A stretch of 64,000 nucleotides of DNA from Nectonema munidae (taxonomy: Eukaryota > Nematomorpha > Nectonematoida > Nectonematidae): the NCBI GenBank assembly GCA_030549495.1, contig JAUIRK010000970.1:622001-686000 (forward strand), in the 5' to 3' direction. This document shows positions 37,301 through 46,323 of this stretch, piece by piece (position 1 is the first letter of the stretch; the number at the start of each line of letters is the position of its first letter). The notes beneath the pieces were generated by a model. That model made no database searches and was not told the origin of the DNA. It worked only from the letters and a program-made list of their open reading frames with translations. The position numbers and the translations under genes were made by a program.

Positions 37301-40300
37301 CTCATTATTTTCATAAGACATTTTGTTTCATGGACAATTCGCCCCGTTATTTTCATAAGACATTTTGTATCATGGACATTTCTAAAAAAATTAAGAGATA
37401 AATTGATTAATTTGAAATAATTTAATAGAGATAAAATAAACAAGAATATAAATTTTTTTAATAATTTTACACATATAATAAGCAAAGATGGATGATACTA
37501 ATAGCCTATAAGACAATTTGTCCAGGGGGCAAATTGTTTTTGGGGCCAAATGTCTATCGACCGTTAGATTAAATATTTTTTTAATTAAAAGGGCTAGCTA
37601 CTTAAATGTTGGCTTTTGCTGTTTATAAAAATTTGAAAATATCAAATAAACTCTAAATCTTTATGCCTCCTATTATTTTAAAATTATTCTGAGAACAGAC
37701 GGTTCCATTTTAAAATAGTGGAAATTGCTTTATTAGTTTATTTTGTTTCCTTTCTCTCTTATGTTAATTATGTAGCAAATTTTTCAATTTTGAGTGGTGC
37801 AGTGGATGTATTTTCATTGACCAGGCACTGATGTACCGCTTATGTCAAACTATGAACAAATTTGTATCGATGAGGAATCGAATCCAGAGGCTTCCGTGCT
37901 ATGTCCATCATCTCAACCAACTTGCCATGCCACACATAGATAGAGTATGCTGTAGGGGATACGTCAAATTAGTTTTCAAAAAACTTAAGTTATGCACTAA
38001 AATTTTTTAGTTTTTGTTGAAGCTCTATAACTTTTTCTGATAGACTTTTTTTCCTTAAAAGTTATTATAAAAGGCAAATCATTGCAAAATGTTAACAGTT
38101 ATTTTACTTTTTGTAGCTTGTATAATGAAATAATGCGATCTTAATTTTTTGTTTTATTTTTGTTTGCACAATTATAACTTCGTTTTATACCCTTGCCCTT
38201 AAATCAATCACATTTTTTCATATAAACATCACAGGTTGTCTAGTAGACTCTTTGCCTTTAGACTACATTCACTGATATAAAACTATCCAACCTTCAGTTA
38301 TTTGTTTTCTCTATGAATCAAATATCCTTTCATAATTCCTGTAATGTGCCTGGTAGACTACTTCATTTTTCAAATGAAAAACCCTATTCCACCCCCTAAC
38401 ATTTTTGGATTTTTTTAACTAGTGTATATTCGATGGTTGTAGGTAAAAATGCCCAATTAAAAAGTAGAAAAAAATGCCCCCTAATTTTTGATTTTCAGGA
38501 TTTTTTATAATTATATAAATATTTTTATTTGGTACCGTTTTGAAAGGCTAAATTCCTAAAATTTCTTAATCTATAGGGTTTTTTCTTTATAAAGTTCTTG
38601 AAAACAACAGCAAAGGTGCATATTTGTGGTAATGTGTTCTTAAAATCAGTTAAAATACAAATTATATTTAGAAAGTGTTCTGATACACACAAAGTCCAAA
38701 AATATTTACTGTTTTATAAAAAAAATTTTATATTTAAAAAATTGTCGTATGCTGAGTTTTTTAGTTTACTTTAATTAAATTTTAAATGTTTTAGATTAAA
38801 AGTTAACTATTTTTTTTACAAAAAATCTTTATTTGACATATCTTTTTTAAAAATTTTAATTAATAATTTCTTGAAATTTTTTCTTGGGGCATTTTTTCCT
38901 AATTTTAAATTGGGGCATTTTTCCTAATTTTTAATTGGGACATTTTTTCCTACTTTTTAATTAGGGGCATTTTTTCCTACTTTTTAATTGGGGGCATTTT
39001 TTCTGCGCACTATATTCGATATGCAAATTTAATTAAAATATTTTCGCTGGAAGTATAGTATTTAAATTCACCAATTTTGTAAAAAAAATATAATGTAGTC
39101 TTATACATTTAGGACTTTAGGGTATGCGCTGAATACACTCTATTTTAAAGGATATTTGGTCTCCCGTGGTATTTCCAGACCACTAATTTTGAAAATTGCA
39201 AGAAAAAATTTCGCCCCCAATAATTTTGAGGATGTGCGCCCCTGGTTTGAAGCATGTTTTGTATTGTTATGGAAGGGGATTTAATTCTTCTATTTTTTTT
39301 ACAACTTTCTAAAGAGTAATTAAAGGGTAATACTAAAGACTAATTAAAGTCGCTGATTGTATTACCGAAAATTACGTGAGGAGTTCTTTCTGGAATACTT
39401 TCAATTTGAGGGATGACCAGCTGTAAAAACATACAGTATATAAACGGAAGTAAAGAGCTAGTTAGTTTTTATAAAGAGTGAGTTTGAAAAATATTCTATT
39501 GCAAAAACACACGAAAAAATGTAATAATCATGAATGAAGGAATATTTTTGTTTGAATATGGTATTATACAATAAGTGGATGTTAATGAAATGAAAAAAGG
39601 AAACATACAGCAAAAGTTGTATTTATACATCAAAATGTTGAACAAATGTAGTAATTATTATTTGTACAACAACTGTAGTTCTGAATTAACAGGGTTTTTA
39701 TATATTTATTATAAGAGGATCTGCCGATAAACTCAGTAATCGAAGAAAAAAGTTAAATGTATTTATTCCAGAATGAAGGATCTTTATGAGAGAGCATTTG
39801 CTTACATGACTTGTTTTTTACTCTTGGAATGTAGAGTCTACTTGGAGTTCTCATCTCATATTCGATATAAATAGATGGGTAAATAAATAAGTGAAAAAGA
39901 GCAGGTCGGAATTTCCCGCAATGCAAGTCAAGGGCACATTTTAACAATTCATGTTGGTACATGTCCTCTATGATAAGAAAATTGAGTTCAAAAAAATTCA
40001 AACGTTTATGTTGGTTATATTTCAAACCAAATATTGATCGTATGAACTTATTTTGGAGTACACAAATCCTTTTCAAATTTACATGCCCACAATTAAATCA
40101 AAGAATAATTCAAAATTGGTTGAATTAACGTTTTATAAAGAGTTATTTTGGTTACTTGTGGAAGAAATTCTAATGAGCGAAAAAGATAAAGAATAGCTAA
40201 GCTTTATGACAATCGAATTTATTTGAGATTTCCTCAAGAACTTGCTGTCTATACATAACCCAAGTAAGTTAAACTCATTAACATAATTAATAATAGTATT

Positions 40301-41985
40301 GTCTATTTTTATTTGATTGTTTGGTGCGTTATGGCATAGTGGTGTTATGGAAAAACATTGCTTTCCATTTCTCTACATAAAGAGAGAATTTGTTTGTTCT
40401 CAAAATTTCGTTTATTTCTTTAAGATTATCATTGACTAACGAAAAGTCCTTTGTTTCAGAGATTTCAAAAGAAGTGTGATGTCATCAGTATAAATATATA
40501 AACTTAGTAAAGAGAAAAGAAATATCGTTCAACTATATAATGAATAATAACGGCCCTAAAATCGAGCCTTGCGGTACTCCTATATTTTTGTTCATCTGGA
40601 TGTTCGATTTCAAATCATTAATTTCAATATTTGATTTTCTATCAGTTAAAAAAGAGTTGATCAAGTTTATTGCTTTATAGTCAATACCATAAAAATAAGT
40701 TTATAACAAAATTCGGACACATTTAGACTTTCAAAGGCATTTCTTAAATCGAGAAAAACAGATATGCAAGATTTGTTCCTGTTTTTTCACCTCTTTGAAA
40801 TTTTCTCTAGCTATAGTTGATTAACCGTACCGTAGAAATCAGACGATATCTAAAAAACGCAGACGAAGATGAAATTACTTATGTTCCAAAATGGGAACAT
40901 TGGGACTTAATGGGTTAAAATGAAGTATTAGAGTTTTAAACGTCTGTTCATCAACTTTATCTCATAAATTTGTAATTGATTTCAAAGATCTCTAAAAGCT
41001 ATATTATTCTGAGTATTAGAATTCACACAAGTTTTTTATATCGGTTTTGTTATTAATGATTATAATGTCATTTTATATATATTTTCAAAAAGTCAAACTT
41101 TAGTTTTGTTGGCTCCAGCAAATTAGTAAAAACAAAGAAAAACTTTATTCGAATATACACAATTTTGAGTTTATTGCAGGTACTGTTGTGAGGTATGCCG
41201 GTTTTAATTATGTTACTCTTTCTATGTAGTATATAGATAGATATACGATTATTATTTTTCTATTAGGCGCTGGGAAGTCCTTTTCGCAGTGTGGAACTGT
41301 GCACTTGAATCAAGGGAACAAGTTTGAAGCAGCACAGAAGTTCAACGAAGCTGCCAACTGCTACCGAAAATGCGATGTTGAAAAAGCGAGCACTTTTTTG
41401 GGCAAAGCGATTGAAATATACACGGAGTTGGGGCGATTCACGATTGCCGCAAAGCTTCACTTAACGCTTGCTGAGATTTATGAATCTTCCACAGGTTCTG
41501 CAGCTAACATTCCAAATGCCATCGTCCACTATCGCAAAGCCTCCGATTACTACCGAGGGGAAGAAGCTACGAGCTCTGCGAATAAGTGCTTGCTCAAAGT
41601 GGCCGAACTTTCATCAGGATTCAATCAAGAGTACAAAGCTGCTGCGGAAATTTACGAAGATGTCGCTCAATCAAGTTTGAACAACAAACTACTGCGTCAC
41701 GCAGCCAATGAATACTTCTTTAGGGCAACTCTTTGCCATCTCAACGTGGACATCTTAAACGGTCAGCAAGCTCTGGCGAAGTATAGTGCAGCATCCCCTT
41801 CCTTTTCGGGTTCAAGAGAGGAAACGTTTCTCAAGAGCATAGCAAACAGCCTGGAAGAACAAAATCTTGAAGAATTTGTCAGCACTGTTTCTTCTTATGA
41901 TTCCGTTAGTCGTTTAGACTCCTGGACTACCAGTTTATTGTTAAAACTGAAGAAAACCCTTTCTGAAGAGGAAGATCTGTGCTAG
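28283..41985 (+). CDS. NAPA: Alpha-SNAP (NSF attachment protein alpha), complete, three exons
   Basis: Soluble adaptor that recruits the ATPase NSF to SNARE complexes and triggers their disassembly on cytosolic membrane faces. Exons 28283-28362, 33036-33115 and 41267-41985 join in frame to about 292 residues (human 295). The N-terminus MSSQGQELYAQAEAKL ends in the membrane-contact loop FLSNIFGSSS. TPR-like helices follow: FEKAAELFELAGNNYK, CYRKCDVEKASTFLGKAIEI, TELGRFTIAAKLHLTLAEIY, SSANKCLLKVAELS and EYFFRATLCHLNVDILN. The C-terminus YDSVSRLDSWTTSLLLKLKK then EEEDLC keeps the penultimate Leu needed for NSF stimulation. Introns are 4673 and 8151 bp, with canonical GT/AG borders. AATAAA is at 42066. 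The start ATG is the one that gives the conserved N-terminus. The middle exon lies between large inverted repeat arms. Confidence 0.95.
28363..30946. other. Alpha-SNAP intron 1, part before the left inverted arm
   Basis: AT-rich, mostly featureless. Near 29650-29710, TATAACGCGGTCC and CTCGTTATAGGCG look like the end of a Tigger-type MITE. An (AT)n run at 30921-30946 abuts the arm. Nothing else is supported. Confidence 0.4.
31791..31860 (+). repeat. tRNA-derived SINE head in left arm (degraded B box)
   Basis: TGGTTGAGATGATGG is an A-box-like sequence. GGATTCGATAA, about 33 bases on, is a damaged B box. The same block in the right arm (37862-37935) has an intact B box. Confidence 0.6.
32605..32809. 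mobile_element. hAT-type MITE of about 205 bp in left arm
   Basis: The left end is CAGTGGCGTGGCCAG and the complement of the right end is CAATGACGTACCTAGG. Flanks GACAGAAG and GGGAGAAG are a weathered 8-bp duplication; the right-arm version of the flank, GAGAGAAG, fits better. A G-run follows the left end. In the right arm its two halves lie in opposite directions (36400-36510 and 36675-36760). Confidence 0.65.
33036..33115 (+). CDS. NAPA: Alpha-SNAP exon 2 (80 bp)
   Basis: The acceptor CCCTTTTTTAG precedes codons for SSSHFEKAAELFELAGNNYK then VGQDWQ. The donor is GTAACT. The phases (2 in, 1 out) fit exons 1 and 3 exactly. The exon is not a multiple of three, so skipping it would shift the frame. 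Confidence 0.93.
33116..36329. other. Alpha-SNAP intron 2, part between exon 2 and the right arm
   Basis: No coding sequence is recognised. A lone hAT-like end CAGCGGTCACCAAACTTT is at 33290. CAGGGTGTTGGAGCCAGG at 33718 resembles another hAT end. A possible minus-strand SINE or LINE tail with a (GAT)n run lies near 33950-34240. Imperfect repeats fill 34333-35400. A fragment like the arm terminus (TTCGCCCCCCAATAATTTT) is at 36118. Confidence 0.45.
34333..35400 (+). repeat. Imperfect direct repeats about 545 bp apart
   Basis: ACAGGTTATGAGAATAT followed by CATTACATAA occurs near 34395 and 34937. ACCGAAAATTAAAATTATTT near 35031 recurs as ACCGAAAACTAAAATGATTT near 35314, with a weaker match near 34700. 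Confidence 0.55.
36536..36674. mobile_element. TTAA-flanked MITE, copy 1
   Basis: It runs from TTAACCCATTTACGG to TTAAATGGGATAA (second TTAA damaged), about 139 bp. On the minus strand it carries three copies of AGCAGACGA or GCAGACGAT, the family hallmark. It sits in the right inverted arm and is absent from the left. Confidence 0.7.
37257..37562. mobile_element. 306-bp MITE in the right arm, TIR GGTCNNNNGACATTT
   Basis: The left end is GGTCCTCGGACATTTCGCC and the complement of the right end is GGTCGATAGACATTTGGCC. Flanks GTTAGTTT and GTTAGATT form a 7/8 target duplication. Inside, CATAAGACA with GTTATTTTCATAAG recurs as a tandem unit of about 50 bp. It is absent from the left arm, so it came after the arms formed. 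Confidence 0.7.
37862..37935 (-). repeat. tRNA-derived SINE head in right arm (intact A and B boxes)
   Basis: On the minus strand TGGTTGAGATGATGG (A box) is followed after 34 bases by GGATTCGATTCC, a near-consensus pol III B box. The unit begins GTGTGGCATGGC. It looks like a tRNA-derived SINE head and not a working tRNA, since no cloverleaf or anticodon arm is evident. Confidence 0.65.
38435..39010. mobile_element. 576-bp MITE with perfect 10-bp target duplication
   Basis: TATATTCGAT flanks it at 38425-38434 and 39011-39020. The ends carry inverted copies of AAAAATGCCC, AATTAAAAAGTAG. Four to five tandem units of about 28 bp (GGGGCATTTTTTCCTA type) fill the right end (38880-39005). A 9-10 bp duplication is typical of Mutator-like elements. 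It is absent from the left arm. Confidence 0.75.
39753..40790 (-). pseudogene. LINE reverse transcriptase remnant in alpha-SNAP intron 2
   Basis: Minus-strand blocks: SCISVFLDLRNAFESL (near 40720-40770); GVPQGSILGPLLFII (40536-40585); YTDDITLLL, the variant YADD catalytic box (near 40465-40490); and the C-terminal RICVLQNKFIRSIFGLKYNQ then YQHELLKCALDL (39900-40070). Several stops and shifts break it. The endonuclease domain is absent (5'-truncated). Jockey/CR1-like by its C-terminal block. Confidence 0.8.
40821..40918. mobile_element. TTAA-flanked MITE, copy 2
   Basis: Bounded by TTAACCG and GGGTTAA. The core ATCAGACGATATCTAAAAAA, CGCAGACGAAGATGAAATT and ATGTTCCAAAATGGGAACAT matches copy 1 on the opposite strand. 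Confidence 0.75.
41267..41985 (+). CDS. NAPA: Alpha-SNAP exon 3 (terminal, 719 bp)
   Basis: The acceptor TTTCTATTAG ends at 41266. Codons continue GAGKSFSQCGTVHLNQGNK and run to the stop at 41983-41985. Exon GC content is clearly higher than the flanks. A polyadenylation signal AATAAA follows at 42066-42071. Confidence 0.95.
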
Positions 41986-44070
41986 TTTACTTCTTATTCC
42001 AGTATTTATATGATATGAATGTGATGATTTTGGCGTATTGTAAGTATTTGTTGTAAACCTATTTTAATAAATTTATTTATGCGACGTGCATTCTTCCCAT
42101 TATATAAAGGCGTAACGCTTGAATCTTGTTCAAGGTGTTTTACATCCTTAAAATTATTCACAATAGTTTTCTATGTTTATATTTTTTTAATAAACGGACA
42201 GACTATCTTTTTATATACTTAGACAAATTTTCAAAATTCCGAAAAGATCTCCACACTATAAATGCTTGTTTTTGGTTATTTTTTGAAAAATTTAACTCCA
42301 AAAAAGACTTCATTGCCTGGATATTTCCTTCCTCCTTGAACTGAATAAAAGAAATTTTCTCCAACTCGTCTCTCTTGATTTCGGACAACACACATTTTGG
42401 TTGAAGGACGGTTCTGATGAAAGATTTTGATGCCGAAAACCAAAAGAATCCTTTTACGAAATATCGAGACAATAGTTTAATTCAATTTTAAACAGGCAAG
42501 TTTTTGTGTTTTAAATGAAAAAAAATACAATTTTTCGACATAAAAATGAGGCAAAACAATTTGAATTTTTTTATACATAATAATTTATTAACCAAACAAA
42601 CATTTTTTGTAGCGATTCGCAACAATTTTCTATGCTCTTCTACAATTTTGGAACATGCTTACACCATAACGAAAACTTGTACGTTTTTGTACACCATGGC
42701 TAATTTTCACAACATTATGGAAAACTAAATTTTGATTTATACTTACACTAGTTTATATTTTATTGATTCCTAAAGCCCTTTTACTACGTGATTTAAGACT
42801 GAATATTTTTTGAAAAAACTACGATTAATTATATCAAAATAATTAGCAAAAATATTAAATTTGAACTTGTAGGTGCTATTTTGTGGGAAAATATTTTTAT
42901 TTTATTTGATCACAACTTTTTAACTATAGTCACTAACATACCACCAAAACCAACTTTAAAAAACAACCTTTCTTGAAGGTGATATGAGAGCATAGTGATT
43001 TAAAATTTGTCTTTTCTTCTCTAGTTTTCACATGACTAAAATTTTACTCTTCTTTTTATCAATTTGGATTAGTTTGCATTTTTGTGGCATCCCAGCATAA
43101 TTTTATTTAAATAATAAATAAAAAATATAATTTTATGATCTGCTTTGTCAACAGATGATCTAGTGGTGGAAGCGTGGGGTGTAGGTTCGATTCCTTGTTG
43201 TGATTATACTTACCACGCGTAAAAGTGGAATTTATCAGGCTTCTCAACATTTTTGTCTGATTCTTCCTAAAAATTTCCTCTCTTCAACAGATTTCATATT
43301 ACAGAAAAGGGAATCATACCACCTATTCTTCAATTTATTACAGCTAAAATAGTCCTCAATTCTTTCAATTAAGATTTATGATTAGAAAAAATGTTACCTT
43401 GATTGAAATGTTGACTTTTATTAAATTCATATGTAAAAAGTTAGTTTTTGAAAAGATATTACAACATTTTTTATTTATATACAATTCCGGTATATTTTTC
43501 TAAAAAGATGACACATGAATTCAATTTTCACCCAAAAGTGGGCGATTCGCTCAAGTTTGAGAAACCATGATTTTTAGCATCAAAAAGGGACAGAGACAGC
43601 GAGATGAAGATATAGGACTTTCCTTTTCAATCAAGGACATTTGGAGGAAATATTTTTCGGAATTATAGACACCCAACTATATAGTTTTAAAAAATAGTTA
43701 CGACTGCGATACAACAAGTCTGGATATTTGAAACAAAAGTCGCCTTGCAAAATAATTTTATTTAAAAGTAGTAAATGATTTTGAATAATAAATGTCTAAC
43801 TTTATAGAAAATTTAATTTTTGTAAATTGATTAGTTCCTTGTTACTCACTTTTTCAGCTAGCAAAAATAATAACTTACAAACAGGATTTTGCCGAGTCGG
43901 ACAAAAAATATCCGATTCCAGCTACTAATACTTAAAAATTTAAGATATTTAAACCGAAATCATCACTTCCCGAGTCAGCTAAAGAAGGGCTACACTCGAT
44001 AAGCTTACAAAATGAAAACTAATTTTTGATTGAAATGATATTTCTTTTAAATTGTTTTCATATATCTTCT
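41986..44070. other. Intergenic downstream of alpha-SNAP
   Basis: Contains the alpha-SNAP 3' UTR and AATAAA (42066), and one tRNA-like SINE head (43148). The open frames at 42126-42728 lie in AT-rich sequence without recognisable similarity. Confidence 0.45.
43148..43200 (+). repeat. tRNA-derived SINE head
   Basis: TGATCTAGTGG fits a pol III A box. GGTTCGATTCC at 43184-43194 is a consensus B box, 28 bases after the A box start. The short spacing and lack of a closing acceptor stem argue against a true tRNA gene. The sequence differs from the SINE heads in the inverted arms. Confidence 0.6.
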
Positions 44071-46112
44071 ATTATCCGCAATTTTCCCCTCAAAATCGTG
44101 GTGCGGATAATCAGCGAGATAATAGAAATTAACTTTTTTTTCCCAACGTCAATATCAAGTTCGAGCAGACCTACTAGCGGACCTCATGGACGATGATGGA
44201 AGTTTCGTCAAACTCTTCATCATTTGCGTGTGTTTCAATCTCGTTTGGAGGAAATTATTAAGAAATTATCTTATCACATATTGACAGACTTGATACCAGA
44301 TATTCGTTCATTTTGAATAAATACTTTTCAAAAAAATATAACGAGTAGTGATTTATTTGCATAAGCATTGATTTATTAAATTGATCCAAGAATTATCAAG
44401 CGAAATTATAAACACATAATCAGGATTCAAAACTTAGAAAATCGTCTAAAACTGTTTCGTTGAACAGCTTACGGACTTGTTCAGTTTACATCAGATCTTC
44501 ATCAGCGAAGTGAAGATCATCGTCATCAAATTCTTCATCCTCGATGTCTTCCTGCTCTTCTTTGCGGGTCTTTTCATCCTCCCATAGTATGTCGTTTTCA
44601 GTGCCGTCAAGTGCGTTGGAAATGCAGCAGCGTTTGAAGGATTTCACGATGATCTCTGGGTCTAGTTCTTTCCAACAGTCAACGATCCATTCGGTGATGG
44701 TCACTAGATCAGGAGCACGTTGTCGTCCAGATGGTGTGATCGTCTTGGTTCCATGCTGCATCCACTCTCCCCACTTGGCTTTCAACATCGATTTCATGGG
44801 ACGATTAACGCCGACATCTAGTGGTTGTAGTATAGATGTCATTCCGCCAGGGATGATAGCTATCTCAGTCCGATGTTTCTTGACATGATCAAGAAGTGAG
44901 GTATTCCTGTGACAACGAAATGCATCTAACACCAACAAACTATTGTCTTTTTTATTAAGCCCCCCCCCCCCCCCACACGAGTGCCCCACAAAGTGTCAAT
45001 CCAATCACGCATCAGCTTGTCGTTCATCCATCCATCCTTTTTCGTGGGTACGCACAATGATTCCACGGGGGAATTTTATTACTTTAGGGAGAGTCTTTCG
45101 TTTGAACACAACATAGGGTGGGAGTTTGGTTCCATCAGCCATACAGGCAAGTATAACGGTGAATCGATTCTTTTCTGCGCCGTTGTTACGAATGGTGACG
45201 GTGGATGCTCCCTTGTGTTCAATAGTGCTATCGGACGCTAAGTCAAACGTCAGTGGAGTTTGGTCTGCATTTCCTATGAGAGAGAGGGGTGGGTTGAGGA
45301 TCTTTAGGCGGTTGATGATGTGGTTCTGGAACGCTGTTAACTTCTCTTCATAGTCTTCAGGAAGCTTCTGGCTGATGTGAGTTTTACGTCTGATGAAAAG
45401 ATCACGACGGTTCATGAAACGATAGCACCACATGGTAGATGCTTTGAATTCATTATGGTTCATGGATTTGGCGTACGGCTTAGCTTTCAATCGAATTTGT
45501 ACAGTGTTCAATGCAATACCTTGAGATCAGCAATAGTTATCCACTCTAAGAGTTTGGTTTCAAGATGATAAGCGGCTGCACGAGTTCTATTGGTACGTTT
45601 AGATTTTGGCATCTTTTCAAGTTGAGGTTTGTATCGTTTCCACAGGCGCACATTACTCTCGTCAATGCTAAAGTGTCTAGCTGCACTACGATTGCCGTGA
45701 GTCTCTGCATATTCAACAACTTGCAGCTTAAAAGCTGTGGTGTATGACGCTCTCTTGGAATGCATTTTGTATGATATTATCAGTAACTAAATCTGGATGA
45801 TTGCTATGGGAAACGTGGGGGTATTTATACTAAAATTGGTCATGGAAGAATGAACATGTCGCATTTTTTCAATGTGTGGCTTCTTATTAAACTGTTCCTT
45901 TCACAACCTGCAATAAAAATGATAAGATTTATTATTATAACTGGTGGCATTCAACATCAATTATTACATTAAAATAGAAAAACAAAATTTCTATCTTACC
46001 CCACATCAAACCATTCGATAGATGATCTCTTGTCGGTGATCGAGCGTTCTCTCTGTAACAGTCTGTGATAATCAATTTTCTCCAGGAAATTAGCCGTAAA
46101 AAGGGGGCGGAT
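44071..46112 (-). mobile_element. Tigger/pogo-like element, about 2.04 kb
   Basis: Both ends share TCTATTATCCGC in inverted orientation (44072-44083 and about 46098-46109), next to GC-rich runs. A minus-strand transposase (44486-45765) fills most of it. The protein has few changes apart from three reading-frame breaks, so it looks young. The upper end lies inside a large palindrome (46053-46323). Confidence 0.8.
44486..45765 (-). pseudogene. Tigger/pogo transposase with three frame breaks
   Basis: The N-terminal helix-turn-helix (SYTTAFKLQVVEYAETHGNR, RHFSIDESNVRLWKRYKPQL) is followed by a CENP-B-like second domain (SMNHNEFKASTMWCYRFMNR). The DDE/D core keeps all three acidic residues: IGNADQTPL, SLLVLDAFRCHR and LQPLDVGVNRPM. 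It ends in an acidic tail (DDDDLHFADEDLM). The frame changes near 45525, at a GGAT repeat near 45030, and at a run of 15 C at 44960-44974. The last two are typical slippage sites. Otherwise no internal stop is seen, which suggests recent inactivation or sequencing error. Confidence 0.88.
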
Positions 46113-46323
46113 AATAGACGGTGGAAGACAGGACTCAGATTCTTATCCCTTTAAAATCTCTGAATACAGCTCCACAATCCTGCTTACAAGTGTATAATAG
46201 TTATTCATGTATTCAGAGATTTTTAAGGGATAAGTGTCTGAGTCCTGTCTTTCACCGTCTATTATCCGCCCCCTTTTTACGGCTAATTTCCTGGAGAAAA
46301 TTGATTATCACAGACTGTTACAG
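46053..46323. repeat. Near-perfect palindrome, two 116-bp arms, 39-bp loop
   Basis: The left arm 46053-46168 (CTGTAACAGTCTGTGATAAT to CTCTGAATACA) is complementary to 46208-46323. It contains the Tigger terminus TCTATTATCCGCC in both arms, so a transposon end plus its flank is duplicated in inverted form. The open frame at 46121-46357 is just this palindrome. Confidence 0.88.

Larger units (their letters stand above)
36330..39244 (-). mobile_element. Right arm of inverted repeat flanking alpha-SNAP exon 2
   Basis: Complementary to the left arm from TCTTCCGCTTTCTCTGC (36340) to GGATGTGCGCCCCTG (ends 39244). It is longer than the left arm because it gained three insertions (36536-36674, 37257-37562 and 38435-39010). 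It also carries a local rearrangement at 36675-36785, where one segment lies in the same direction as in the left arm. No target duplication joins the two outer ends. Confidence 0.8.

Noticed and set aside
30947-39244. A single giant transposon that captured alpha-SNAP exon 2
   Set aside because: The outer flanks show no target duplication, and the exon is in its normal place and phase in the gene.
42203-42472. Minus-strand open frame of 89 codons downstream of alpha-SNAP
   Set aside because: It lies in the 3' flank, with no similarity recognised and an AT-driven composition.
43148-43200. A functional tRNA gene
   Set aside because: A and B boxes are present but too close together, and I cannot form a cloverleaf with a proper anticodon arm; a SINE head is more likely.
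44544-45747. Several plus-strand open frames over the Tigger transposase
   Set aside because: They are antisense shadows of the minus-strand transposase, which has clear motifs.
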